NCBI RefSeq assembly: GCF_050942215.1
Contig: NZ_CP192056.1
Coordinates: 5,022,001 to 5,086,000, forward strand
DNA: 64,000 nt
Reading direction: 5' to 3'
From: Sphaerimonospora sp050942215
GTDB lineage: Bacteria > Actinomycetota > Actinomycetes > Streptosporangiales > Streptosporangiaceae
Under the pieces are notes generated by a model. The model saw nothing but the letters and a program-made list of their open reading frames with translations. It searched no databases and was not told the DNA's origin. This document shows positions 26,462 to 35,369 of the stretch, in pieces. The translations under genes were made by a program, and so were the position numbers. How positions within the stretch are numbered: position 1 is the stretch's first letter; each line of letters begins with the position of its first letter.

Positions 26462-27053
26462 GGAAGACCGTCTCCTCGTGGACCCCGTCGGCCTGGAGCC
26501 GTACGTCGAAGCGGTAGACGCGCTCGCGCTCCGGCACGGCGAGGAGGGTGGCCCTGCGGTTCCGCGGCAGCGCGGCCAGCAGCGGCTCGGCCTCCAGATC
26601 GGCCAGGCCGGGCAGATAGGCCCGGGTGAACAGGTGGTGCAGCAGGCCGCGGGCGAAGACGCACACCGAGATGTACGGCACGCCGCCGGGCGGGAGCGTA
26701 CGCAGCAGGTAGTGGCCGTCGGCGTCGACGGCGACGCGGCCGAACCCGGTGAAGGCGAGGCCGTCGCGGCCGATCACCGCGCCGGTGACCGGATCGCGGC
26801 GCAGCGAGCCCGGCGCGCCCGCCCGCGACCCGTCGGGAGCGGGCTGCCAGAACTCCAGCAGCGCGTCCGGAACGGGGACGCCTGCGCCGTCGTAGACCGT
26901 GCCGTGCAGGGTGATCGTGTCCGGGTGCCCGGCGGGGGCGACGTCGCCGCCGCCCGTGAACGGCAGGGCGTACCCGTAGAACGGGCCGACGGTCTGGGAC
27001 GCCGTGGGCGGCAGGCTCACCGGCGCCTTCGCAGATGACGGGGTGGTGCTCAT
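26448..27053 (-). CDS. pcaG: Protocatechuate 3,4-dioxygenase alpha subunit
   Basis: A 201-aa subunit of the ring-cleaving intradiol dioxygenase. It matches PcaG with SQTVGPFYGYALPF, DALLEFWQPAPDG, GFGRVAVDADGHYLLRT and YISVCVFARGLLHHLFTRAYLPG, and lacks the full iron ligand set, as alpha subunits do. ATG at 27053 is set by a four-base overlap (ATGA) with the pcaH stop. Confidence 0.94.
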   Translation of the reverse strand: MSTTPSSAKAPVSLPPTASQTVGPFYGYALPFTGGGDVAPAGHPDTITLHGTVYDGAGVPVPDALLEFWQPAPDGSRAGAPGSLRRDPVTGAVIGRDGLAFTGFGRVAVDADGHYLLRTLPPGGVPYISVCVFARGLLHHLFTRAYLPGLADLEAEPLLAALPRNRRATLLAVPERERVYRFDVRLQADGVHEETVFLAFE

Positions 27054-27850
27054 CGGCCCTCCTCCATCCAGGTCGCGGCCGGGCCGTCCAGCACGATGTC
27101 CCAGCGGTAGCCGAGCGACCACTCCGGCGTCGACAGGTCGTGATCGTAGTCGGCGACGAGGCGGCGGCGCGCGGAATCGTCGGTCACCGACTGCAGGATG
27201 GGATCGAGGTCGAACAGCGGGTCGCCGGGGAAGTACATCTGGGTGACCAGCCGCTGGGCGAACGCCGTGCCGAACAGCGAGAAGTGGATGTGCGCGGGCC
27301 GCCAGGCGTTGTCGTGGTTGCGCCACGGGTAGGGGCCGGGCTTGATCGTGACGAAGGAGTACCGACCGTCGTCGTCGGTGAGGCAGCGGCCGACTCCGGT
27401 GAAGTTCGGATCGAGCGGGGCGGGATGCTGGTCGCGCTGATGGGCGTACCGCCCGGAGGCGTTGGCCTGCCAGATCTCGACGAGCTGGTCGCGGACCGGG
27501 CGGCCGGCCCGGTCGAGCACGCGTCCGGTGACGAGGATCCGCTCGCCCAGCGGCTCCCCGGTGTGCCGGCGGGTGAGGTCGTGGTCGAGCGCGGTGACGT
27601 CGGTGACGCCGAAGACCGGGCCGGTCAGCTCGGCCGCCTCCGGATCACGCGGCACGACGAGTGCATGCCTGGGATGGCGCAGCCGGCTGCTGCGGTAGGG
27701 CGGATAGTCGCGGTCGGGGTGAGCACGCCGCGGCGCACCGTCCGCCACGGCCTTGCCGTACGCGCCGCGGATCTCGGCGATCTCCGCGCTGATGGTCTCC
27801 TGCGTTTCGATCCCGGGTGGTCGTGGTGGGCTCGCCGGGGTTTTCGTCAT
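27050..27850 (-). CDS. pcaH: Protocatechuate 3,4-dioxygenase beta subunit
   Basis: A 266-aa catalytic subunit that binds non-haem Fe(III). The ligand residues can be placed: Tyr in ANASGRYAHQRDQ, Tyr in KPGPYPWRNHDNAWRPAHIHFS, and the two His of that same stretch. DPNFTGVGRCLTDDDGRYSF and QMYFPGDPLFDLDPIL complete the family match. It opens beta-ketoadipate branch ring cleavage between protocatechuate and 3-carboxymuconate. It lies 24 bp after pcaF. Confidence 0.95.
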   Translation of the reverse strand: MTKTPASPPRPPGIETQETISAEIAEIRGAYGKAVADGAPRRAHPDRDYPPYRSSRLRHPRHALVVPRDPEAAELTGPVFGVTDVTALDHDLTRRHTGEPLGERILVTGRVLDRAGRPVRDQLVEIWQANASGRYAHQRDQHPAPLDPNFTGVGRCLTDDDGRYSFVTIKPGPYPWRNHDNAWRPAHIHFSLFGTAFAQRLVTQMYFPGDPLFDLDPILQSVTDDSARRRLVADYDHDLSTPEWSLGYRWDIVLDGPAATWMEEGR

Positions 27851-27874
27851 GGTCGGCTCCTTCTTCTGAACGTG

Positions 27875-29065
27875 TCACCGATCGAGCACGAGGGCGAGGC
27901 CCTGCCCGACGCCGATGCAGAGGGTCGCCAGGCCGGTGCCTGAACCGGCCGCCGCGAGCTGGTGGGCGACCGTCCCGGCCAGGCGCGCCCCCGACGCGCC
28001 GAGCGGGTGGCCGATCGCGATGGCGCCGCCGCGCGGGTTCACGATCGACGGGTCGAGCTCGGGCCACTCCCGCAGGCAGCCGAGCGCCTGGGCGGCGAAC
28101 GCCTCGTTGAGCTCGACGACCGCGAGATCGTCCCAGTTCTTTCCCGCCCGCGCCAGCGCCCTCCGGGCCGCCTCGACCGGGCCGAGGCCGTACAGCTGGG
28201 GCTCCACACCGGTCACCGCCGAGGACCTGACACGGGCCAGCGGCTCACGGCCGATCGCCCGCAGCCCCTCCTCGTCGCACAGCAGCAGGGCCGCCGCGCC
28301 GTCGTTGAGCGGTGAGGAGTTGCCCGCCGTGACCGTGCCGGCCGGGGTGCCCCTGCGGAATGCCGGTTTGAGCCTGGCCAGCGCCGCCATGGACGTGTCG
28401 TCGCGGATCGCCTCGTCCCGCGGCAGATCGGCCCCGTCGACCGGGACGATCTCGGCGTCGAACGCGCCGTCCCGCCAGGCGCGGGCCGCCTTCTCGTGGC
28501 TGGCCAGCGCGAACGCGTCCTGGCTCGCGCGGCCGATGCCGTACCGGTCGGCGATCAGCTCGGCGCCCTCGCCGAGCGCGACCGTCCACTCGGCGGGCAT
28601 GCGCGGGTTGACCATGCGCCAGCCGAGCGTGGTCGACAGCAGCCGCTGGTCGCCGGCCGGGAAGGCGCGGTCGGGTTTGGGCAGCACCCACGGCGCGCGG
28701 GACATCGACTCGACGCCACCCGCGATCACGATCGAGGCGTCGCCGACCGCGATGGCGCGATACGCCTGGATCACGGCCTCCATTCCGGAGGCGCACAGCC
28801 GGTTGACCGTGGTGCCGGGGACGGTGACCGGCAGCCCGGCCAGCAGTACGGCCATGCGGGCGACGTTGCGGTTCTCCTCCCCCGCGCCGTTGGCGTTGCC
28901 GAAGAAGACGTCGTCGATCCTGGCCGGGTCGAGGCCGGGGGCCCGGCCGGTCAACGATCGGATGACGTGGGCGGCCAGGTCGTCGGGCCGGACCCCGGCC
29001 AGTGCGCCGCCGTACCGGCCGAACGGGGTGCGTACGGCGTCGACGATGTAGACGTCGTTCATCAC
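27875..29065 (-). CDS. pcaF: 3-oxoadipyl-CoA thiolase
   Basis: A 396-aa thiolase that cleaves 3-oxoadipyl-CoA into succinyl-CoA and acetyl-CoA, the last step of the pathway. Acylated Cys in NRLCASGMEAV, His in AIGHPLGASGARLAG, and Cys in ATLCIGVGQGLA are all present, as is VVELNEAFAAQAL. Two adjacent ATG codons (29065 and 29062) could start it. Assigned PcaF rather than a general acetyl-CoA acetyltransferase because of its place between pcaJ and pcaH. Confidence 0.93.
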   Translation of the reverse strand: MMNDVYIVDAVRTPFGRYGGALAGVRPDDLAAHVIRSLTGRAPGLDPARIDDVFFGNANGAGEENRNVARMAVLLAGLPVTVPGTTVNRLCASGMEAVIQAYRAIAVGDASIVIAGGVESMSRAPWVLPKPDRAFPAGDQRLLSTTLGWRMVNPRMPAEWTVALGEGAELIADRYGIGRASQDAFALASHEKAARAWRDGAFDAEIVPVDGADLPRDEAIRDDTSMAALARLKPAFRRGTPAGTVTAGNSSPLNDGAAALLLCDEEGLRAIGREPLARVRSSAVTGVEPQLYGLGPVEAARRALARAGKNWDDLAVVELNEAFAAQALGCLREWPELDPSIVNPRGGAIAIGHPLGASGARLAGTVAHQLAAAGSGTGLATLCIGVGQGLALVLDR

Positions 29066-29097
29066 TGCTGCATCATCCTCAGGTCGTGCATGCCGGA

Positions 29098-29910
29098 TCA
29101 GGCCGCCTTCAACGTGCGGAGCGCGGCCAGCTCCGCATCGGTCGGCGGCGCGGTGACCGCCACATCGCCGGCGGTCTTCAGCGGCCAGCCGGTCGCGGCG
29201 CGTACCTGGTCGATCGTGACGCCGGGGTGCAGGTCGGTCAGCACCAGCTCGGCGGTCAGCGGGTCGGGACGCATGACGCCGAGGTCGGTGATGACCGCGA
29301 CCGGGCCGCGTCCGCGCAGGCCGAGCCGTTCGCGATCGCCGCGTCCTGCGCCGTGACCGACCGAGGTGACGAAGTCGAGCCGGTCGACGAAGTTGCGGGT
29401 GGAGTGGCGCAGCACGATGAGCACCTCGCCGCAGTTCGCCGCGATCTCGGGCGCTCCGCCGGCGCCGGGCAGCCGGCCGGGCGGCCGGTCCTGGCCGCGG
29501 TCGACGAGCGTGGTGTTGATGTTGGCGAAGCGGTCGACCTGGGCCGCGCCGAGGAATCCGACGTCGATCCGTCCGGCCTGCAGCCAGTAGTTGAACATCT
29601 CCGGCACCGAGACGACCGCGTCGGCGGTGTCGGCGAGCTCGCCGTCCCCGATGGACAGCGGCAGCCTGGCCGGTTTCGCGCCCACCGCCCCGGACTCGTA
29701 GATCAGGACGAGGTCCGGGCGGATCGTACGGCGGGCCAGGTTGGCCGCAGCGCTGGGCAGGCCGATGCCGACGAAGCAGCTCCGCGCGCCGGCCAGTGCC
29801 CGTGCCGCGTTGACGGTCATCAGCTCGTCAGAGGTCCAATCGCTCATGGAGCCGCCGCTCATTGAGCCGTTGGGGCCGTCACTCATGGAGCCGTTGGGGC
29901 CGTCACTCAT
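29098..29910 (-). CDS. pcaJ: 3-oxoadipate CoA-transferase subunit B
   Basis: Up to 270 aa; the beta half of the succinyl-CoA:3-oxoadipate CoA-transferase. It holds SCFVGIGLPSAAANLARRT and the active-site segment LIYESGAVGAKP. The 5' end has several possible ATG starts because a 24-bp unit starting ATGAGTGACGGCCCC is tandemly repeated at the coupling point with pcaI, giving MSDGPNGS twice and then MSGGS. The conserved region begins near DELMTVNAARALAG, so ATG at 29838 (MSDWTS) could also be used. The 29910 start overlaps the pcaI stop by four bases. Confidence 0.92.
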   Translation of the reverse strand: MSDGPNGSMSDGPNGSMSGGSMSDWTSDELMTVNAARALAGARSCFVGIGLPSAAANLARRTIRPDLVLIYESGAVGAKPARLPLSIGDGELADTADAVVSVPEMFNYWLQAGRIDVGFLGAAQVDRFANINTTLVDRGQDRPPGRLPGAGGAPEIAANCGEVLIVLRHSTRNFVDRLDFVTSVGHGAGRGDRERLGLRGRGPVAVITDLGVMRPDPLTAELVLTDLHPGVTIDQVRAATGWPLKTAGDVAVTAPPTDAELAALRTLKAA

Positions 29911-30749
29911 GGGGCCGTCACTCCCTCGCTGTCCAGGACGTGCTCGCTGATCCAGGCGGTGAACCTGTCACGATCACGTGCGATCGGGTCCCACGCCTGG
30001 TAGAAGTCGTTGTCGCGGACCGAATACCCCGCGGCGTAGGACGGATGGGCTCCGCCCGGCACGTGGGCGACCGCGGTGACCACCCAACCGGGCAGCACGA
30101 CCCCGCCGGGATGCGGCGTCAGCTCCTCGACGATCTCCTCGACCGTGACGAGCACCCGCCGGGCCGCCAGCGCGGCCTCCTTCTGCACCCCGGTCAGCCC
30201 CCACAGCCGCACGTTGCCCTCGTGGTCGGCCTGCTGGGCGTGGATGACGGTCACATCGGGGTTGATCGCTTTGACGGCCGCCAGCTCCTCACCGGTGAAG
30301 GGGCACCTCACCGTGGCCACGGTGTCGGTGCGGCCCGCCAGGTCGGTGCCGCGATAACCGCGCAGCACCGCGAACGGCAGGCCGGAGGCGCCCGCCACAT
30401 AGCGGTTGGCCATCCCGGCGTGGCTGTGCTCGTCCAGCTCCAGCGGTCGCGGCCAGCCATTCTCGACGGCGTCGCGGAAGCGATGCAGCGAGCCGACGCC
30501 GGGGTTGCCGCCCCAGGAGAAGATCAGCTTTTTCACCAGGCCGGCGCCGATGAGCTGGTCGTAGATCACATCGGGGGTCATCCGTACCAACGTGAGATCG
30601 GTGATGCCCTGGCGGATGACCTCGTGGGCTGCGGCGAACGGGATGAGGTGGGTGAAGCCCTCCATGGCGACGCAGTCGCCGTCGTGGATCAGCTCCGCCA
30701 CCGCCTCGGACAGGGTGCGGATTTCGGCCATTCCGTCGTCGTCTCTCAT
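29907..30749 (-). CDS. pcaI: 3-oxoadipate CoA-transferase subunit A
   Basis: A 280-aa alpha half of the CoA-transferase that activates 3-oxoadipate. Recognised by GDCVAMEGFTHLIPFAAAHEVIRQG, the CoA-binding KKLIFSWGGNPGVGSLHRF and EHSHAGMANRYVAGASGLPF. First gene of the leftward pca-pob operon. An alternative ATG at 30731 (MAEIRTL) would remove six residues. It faces the double-IclR regulator across a 232-bp region holding operator-like palindromes. Confidence 0.94.
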   Translation of the reverse strand: MRDDDGMAEIRTLSEAVAELIHDGDCVAMEGFTHLIPFAAAHEVIRQGITDLTLVRMTPDVIYDQLIGAGLVKKLIFSWGGNPGVGSLHRFRDAVENGWPRPLELDEHSHAGMANRYVAGASGLPFAVLRGYRGTDLAGRTDTVATVRCPFTGEELAAVKAINPDVTVIHAQQADHEGNVRLWGLTGVQKEAALAARRVLVTVEEIVEELTPHPGGVVLPGWVVTAVAHVPGGAHPSYAAGYSVRDNDFYQAWDPIARDRDRFTAWISEHVLDSEGVTAP

Positions 30750-30845
30750 CCTCTGGTGGATCGCCCGACCCGGCGGAGGGCCGGATCGGCCACGGTCGTG
30801 CTCACGCTCGTACCTGTACGCACTTGCGCTCGCACTTACGGTTAC

Positions 30846-30883
30846 GCTTGTTCGCGGCTTGTTCGCATAGTGAACTCTAGTTC
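30846..30883. promoter_or_regulatory. Operator-like region between pcaI and the IclR regulator
   Basis: Contains an 11-bp direct repeat GCTTGTTCGCG/GCTTGTTCGCA (30846-30867), the near-palindrome GTTCGCATAGTGAAC (30861-30875) and the palindrome GAACTCTAGTTC (30872-30883). The position between a divergent catabolic operon and its regulator suggests the IclR site; no match to a defined consensus is claimed. Confidence 0.5.
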
Positions 30884-30981
30884 GTTATTGTCGAGGTAAG
30901 TTTCGTCCACGGCTGCGCAGGTGTCAACGGCCGCGCTTCGGTGGAAGTGTGTACGGCGCGAGGCCGTAGGGGGAGAACGCG

Positions 30982-32673
30982 ATGTCAGAGGCGACGACCG
31001 GCGAGCGGCTGCCGGCGGGCGACCAGCCGAAGGCGGCGGGCGGCCGGTCGAGCACGGCGGACGATCCGCCGAAGGAGGCGGTCGGCCCGCTGATCCGCGG
31101 CCTGACCGTGATCCGGCGGCTCGCCCTCGCCGGAGGGCGTCGCACGGTGAGTGATCTGACCCGGGACACCGGCCTCGCGCGATCGACCGTCGATCGGGTG
31201 CTCGCCACGCTCGCCCGCCTCGGCTACCTGCGGCCGGCCGGCCGCGACGCGGCGCTCGCCCCGGCGCTGATGGAGCTGGGCAACGCCTACCTGGCCGCGT
31301 CACGGCTGCCCGGGCTGCTCGGGCCGTACGCCGACGGGCTCGCCGACGAGCTCGACGAGTCGGTGTCGCTCGCCGTGCCGGACGCCGACGGTGTCCGCTT
31401 CGTGCACCAGGTGCCGCGTCGCCGCAGGATGACGGCCACGTTCCGCGTCGGCGACCTGCTCCCCGCCGAGTCCGCGGCGCCGGGAGCCCTGTTCGCCGCC
31501 GGCTGGTCCCCCGGCGAGTGGGAGAGCTGGCGCGCCCGGGTGGCCGCCGATCCCGGCCACGCCGGTTTCCCGGTGCTGCCGCCGGATCGGGACGGCGCTC
31601 ACGGCGCGGACTCGTTCGAGATCCGGGCCGCCCTCGCCCGGCGGGAGGGGTGGTCGGTCGACGACCAGCTGATCGAGCCGGGGCTGATCGCGGTGGCCGT
31701 ACCGGTGCGCGACGACACCGGGGCCGTGGTCTGCGCGGTGAGCGTGGTCAGCCACACCAGCAGGCACGATGCGGCGTCCCTGCGTGACGCGATGCTGCCG
31801 AGGCTGCGCGAGACGGTCGCGGCGATGGAGCACGCGCTCACCGCTCCCCCCGCCGCCGGGCCGGTGGGTGTGGCACGGGCGCCCGTGACCGGGGCCGGTT
31901 CGGAGTTCGTCGAGTCCCTCGCCCGTGGCCTGGCCGTACTGACCGCCTTCACGACGGCCGGGATGCCGCTCTCCGCTCTGGCCGAGGCCGCCGGACTGCC
32001 CAGGGCGACCGTACGGCGGGCGCTCATCACGCTGACGCACCTGGGCTACGTGGCGGCCGAGGGCAGACTGTTCCGGCTGACGCCGCGAGTGCTCGACCTC
32101 GGGTACGCCTGCCTGGCCCGGCTGACGCTCCCCCGGATCGCGGAACCGCACCTGGCCGGACTCGCCGGCGAGGTGCACGACTCGGCGTCGATGGCCATTC
32201 TGGCCGAGGACGACATCCGGTACGTCGCACGGGTGCCCGCAGAACGGATCATGAGCGTGGACATCACGGTGGGCACCCGCTTCCCCGCCTACGCGACGTC
32301 GATGGGCCGGGTCCTGCTCGCCGGCCTGGGCGATGCCGACCGCTCCGCCTACCTGGCCCGCGCCGACCTGCGCCCGCTGACCCGCCACACGGTGACCTCG
32401 CCGGTACGGCTGGCCGCGCTGCTCGACCAGGCGGCGCGGGACGGGTACGCCCTGGTGGACCAGGAGTTGGAGGAGGGACTGCGGTCCGTGGCCGTACCGG
32501 TGCGCGACCGCGCCGGCGAGGTCGTCGCGGCCGTCAACGTCTCGACGCACGCCCACCGGCAGGCCGCCGGCCAGACCCGCGAGGCCGTGCTGCCCGCGCT
32601 GCGCGAGGCCGCCGCCCGCATCGAGCACGACCTCCACATCGCCACCCGGTTCGCCCGCATCCAGACGGCCTGA
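30982..32673 (+). CDS. Double IclR-family regulator, probable pca operon regulator
   Basis: A 563-aa protein made of two complete IclR units joined head to tail: HTH 1 (about 35-95; RTVSDLTRDTGLARSTVDRVLATLARLGYL) with its effector domain (to about 280), and HTH 2 (about 310-365; MPLSALAEAAGLPRATVRRALITLTHLGYV) with a second effector domain (to about 555). The second ends with the family pattern YALVDQELEEGLRSVAVPVRDRAGEVVAAVNVSTHA. The first effector domain is more divergent. Normal IclR proteins are about 250 aa. The divergent position next to pcaIJ supports control of the pca-pob operon, as for other PcaR/PcaU-type IclR proteins; effector unknown. Confidence 0.9.
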   Translation: MSEATTGERLPAGDQPKAAGGRSSTADDPPKEAVGPLIRGLTVIRRLALAGGRRTVSDLTRDTGLARSTVDRVLATLARLGYLRPAGRDAALAPALMELGNAYLAASRLPGLLGPYADGLADELDESVSLAVPDADGVRFVHQVPRRRRMTATFRVGDLLPAESAAPGALFAAGWSPGEWESWRARVAADPGHAGFPVLPPDRDGAHGADSFEIRAALARREGWSVDDQLIEPGLIAVAVPVRDDTGAVVCAVSVVSHTSRHDAASLRDAMLPRLRETVAAMEHALTAPPAAGPVGVARAPVTGAGSEFVESLARGLAVLTAFTTAGMPLSALAEAAGLPRATVRRALITLTHLGYVAAEGRLFRLTPRVLDLGYACLARLTLPRIAEPHLAGLAGEVHDSASMAILAEDDIRYVARVPAERIMSVDITVGTRFPAYATSMGRVLLAGLGDADRSAYLARADLRPLTRHTVTSPVRLAALLDQAARDGYALVDQELEEGLRSVAVPVRDRAGEVVAAVNVSTHAHRQAAGQTREAVLPALREAAARIEHDLHIATRFARIQTA

Positions 32674-33044
32674 TCACTCCGGTGCCACACCGATCGATGG
32701 CGTCCCCGCGCTGCTCATGCACGCTGCCCTGGTACGGCTCTCACCTCAGGACGTCGGCCGCCCTCCCGGGCTCAGAGACGGGGAGAAGGAGAAGATCATG
32801 GCGGCGCAACCTCACGGATCGCCGAGCAGTGGGCGCACCCCGCGGCCGACCGACCGTACGACCGCTCGATCGGCTCGTTACTGGGCACCATGCTCATGCT
32901 CCCCGGGTCGACAAGAGATCGTTGTGGGCAGAACGCTCAATTTTTCGAACATGTATTGTCTGTCAGGCCGCCTCCTTGCTTCACTCCTGGTCAATCGGCT
33001 TCTTGTCGCCGGACACGCGCCGGCGTACCTGGAGGACAGTCCTT
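32674..33044 (+). other. 371-bp region before the AceE-like gene, possible gene remnant
   Basis: No convincing gene. One frame from about 32821 reads AEQWAHPAADRPYDRSIGS and on to LLGTMLMLPGSTR, which looks protein-like but has no start and then loses sense, so it may be a decayed fragment. A GGAGAAGGAGAAGATCATG at 32785-32803 would open a different frame with poor composition. Confidence 0.4.
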
Positions 33045-35369
33045 ATGCGCGCGTCAACGCTGACCACTCGGTCTCCGAGCGTGGAGTACGACGTGCTCCG
33101 GCAGATCGAGGACCGGGTGCTGTGGCTGTCGACGGCGATGGTCCACCACGCGAACCGGGTGCGGCCCAACCCGTCCGGGTTGAAGGTCGGCGGGCATCAG
33201 GCCTCGTCTGCGTCACTGGTGTCGATCATGAGCATGCTGTGGTTCAGGCACCTGCGCCCCCAGGACAGGGTGTCGGTGAAGCCGCACGCGTCCCCGGTGC
33301 TGCACGCGATCAACTACCTGCTCGGTGAGCTGGACGCGTCCTATCTGACCCGGTTACGGGAGTTCGGCGGCCTGGAGAGCTATCCGAGCAGGATGAAGGA
33401 CCCGGACCCGGTGGACTACTCGACCGGATCGGTCGGCATCGGCGCCACCGCACCGATCTGGGGGGCGATCGCCCGCCGCTATGTGGACGGCACATTCGGC
33501 GGCTCGCACAGGGGACGGCAGTACTCGCTGGTGGGCGACGCCGAGCTCGATGAGGGGGCGGTCTGGGAGGCGATCCTCGACCCCAGCGTGTCGGAGCTGG
33601 GAGAGGTCGTCTGGGTGGTCGACCTCAACCGCCAGTCGCTGGACCGCGTCGTGCCGCACCTCGCCGCCGACCGTCTGCGCGGGATGTTCGCCTCCGCCGG
33701 ATGGCAGGTGCTGACACTGAAGTACGGCGGACTGCTGGAGGAGCTGTTCTCCCAGCCGGGCGGCGGTGCCCTGCGCGCCAGGATCGACGCGATGCCCAAT
33801 CCGGAATATCAGCGCATGCTGCGCTGCGACGCGGCACAGTTGCGTGAGCGGCTTCCCGGGGACGGCCCCGATGCGGGCACGATCGCGGATCTGATCACCC
33901 GGCTCGACGACTCCGCCCTGCTCGCCGCGATCAGGAACCTCGGCGGTCACGACCTCGGCACACTCGACCGCGCCTTCGCCTCCATCGACGACGCCAGGCC
34001 CACAGTGATCTTCGCCTACACCATCAAGGGGTACGGCCTGGCGACCGAGGGGCATCCGCAGAACCACTCGTCCCTGTTGACCAATGACCAGATGCGGGAG
34101 CTGGCCGAGCGGCTGGGCGTCGATCCGGACGATCCGTGGCGGCGGTTCCCCGACGGCGACGACGCGGCGATCCAGTGTGCGACGGTGGCCGACCGGCTGT
34201 GCCGGCAGCCCACGTCGGCGCGGCGGCCTCCGGCCGTACCGACCGACTTCCGCCGCACCCCGTCCGGCACCTCGACCACCCAGGCCGCGCTGGGCCGGGC
34301 ACTGCTCGACCTGACCCGTGCCGCGCCCGAGGCGGCCCGGCGGGTGGTGACGGTGAGCCCGGACGTCAGCTCGTCGACCAACCTGGGCGGCTGGGTGAAC
34401 AAGGTCGGGGTGTGGTCGGTCACCGAGCGTCACAACTGGTTCGCCGACGACGCGGAGACCATCCTGCACTGGCGGGAGAGCCCGGCCGGGCAGCACATCG
34501 AACTCGGCATCGCCGAGACCAACCTGGTCGGCCTCATCGGGGAGCTGGGCACGACCTGGAGCCGGTGGGGGGAGCCGCTGTTCCCGATCGGGGTGGTCTA
34601 CGACCCGTTCGTGGGGCGAGCCCTGGAGCCATGGTCGTACGGCATCTACGCGGGCGGCCAGTCGATCCTCGTCGGCACGCCCTCCGGGGTCAGCCTCGCC
34701 CCCGAGGGCGGGGCGCATCAGTCGATCATCACGCCGTCCATCGGGATGGAGCAGCCCGGCTGCGTCGCCTACGAACCGGCGTTCGCGATCGACACCGAAT
34801 GGGTGCTGCTGGCCGGTCTCGCCCGGCTGGGCAGGCCCGACGGCTGCTCCGTCTACCTGCGGCTGTCGACGCGGCCCGTCGACCAGACGCTCGCGGAGGT
34901 GCCGGCCGACCCGGCCGCACGCGAACGACGCAGACGCCAGGTGGTGGCGGGCGCTTATCCGCTCCAGCGTACCGAGAGCCCGAAGGTGACCATCGCCGCG
35001 ATGGGCGCGGTCGTCACGGAGGCCCTGGCCGCGGCCGATCGGCTGGACCGGATGGGCGTCCCCGCCGACGTCGTCTGCGTGACCAGCCCCGACCTGCTCT
35101 ACCGTGCCCTGCGCGCCCGCCAGGGGCACGAGCGGGCCGAGAGCTGGATCCTCGACCAGGCGTTTCCCGCCGAGCGGGCCGCCCCGCTGGTCACCGTGCT
35201 CGACGGCCACCCCCACACGCTGGCCTTCCTGTCCGCCGTCAACCGCGTGCCGATCACCTCGCTGGGAGTGACCGATTTCGGCAGGTCGGGCTCGATCGAG
35301 GATGTCTATCGTCACCATCGTCTCGACTCCGGCAGCATCATCCAGGCCGCCCTCGACGTCGCGGGGTGA
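33045..35369 (+). CDS. AceE-like transketolase-family thiamine-diphosphate enzyme
   Basis: A 774-aa homologue of the homodimeric pyruvate dehydrogenase E1 (AceE) and transketolase fold. It shows GLKVGGHQASSASLVSIMS, KPHASPVLHAINYLLG, YSTGSVGIGATAPIWGAIA, the ThDP-metal motif GDAELDEG with its distal Asn in VVDLNRQSLD, the second domain TNLGGWVNKVGVWS, and GIAETNLVGLIGELG. ATG at 33045 follows GGAGGACAG. It is about 100 residues shorter than AceE, and no E2 or E3 gene lies nearby, so it may not be part of a dehydrogenase complex. Substrate not known; proximity to the pca genes may be accidental. Confidence 0.85.
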   Translation: MRASTLTTRSPSVEYDVLRQIEDRVLWLSTAMVHHANRVRPNPSGLKVGGHQASSASLVSIMSMLWFRHLRPQDRVSVKPHASPVLHAINYLLGELDASYLTRLREFGGLESYPSRMKDPDPVDYSTGSVGIGATAPIWGAIARRYVDGTFGGSHRGRQYSLVGDAELDEGAVWEAILDPSVSELGEVVWVVDLNRQSLDRVVPHLAADRLRGMFASAGWQVLTLKYGGLLEELFSQPGGGALRARIDAMPNPEYQRMLRCDAAQLRERLPGDGPDAGTIADLITRLDDSALLAAIRNLGGHDLGTLDRAFASIDDARPTVIFAYTIKGYGLATEGHPQNHSSLLTNDQMRELAERLGVDPDDPWRRFPDGDDAAIQCATVADRLCRQPTSARRPPAVPTDFRRTPSGTSTTQAALGRALLDLTRAAPEAARRVVTVSPDVSSSTNLGGWVNKVGVWSVTERHNWFADDAETILHWRESPAGQHIELGIAETNLVGLIGELGTTWSRWGEPLFPIGVVYDPFVGRALEPWSYGIYAGGQSILVGTPSGVSLAPEGGAHQSIITPSIGMEQPGCVAYEPAFAIDTEWVLLAGLARLGRPDGCSVYLRLSTRPVDQTLAEVPADPAARERRRRQVVAGAYPLQRTESPKVTIAAMGAVVTEALAAADRLDRMGVPADVVCVTSPDLLYRALRARQGHERAESWILDQAFPAERAAPLVTVLDGHPHTLAFLSAVNRVPITSLGVTDFGRSGSIEDVYRHHRLDSGSIIQAALDVAG

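Noticed and set aside
32717..33328. 203-codon ORF running into the AceE-like gene
   Set aside because: Out of frame with the enzyme and compositionally poor; at most a fragment of decayed sequence lies upstream.
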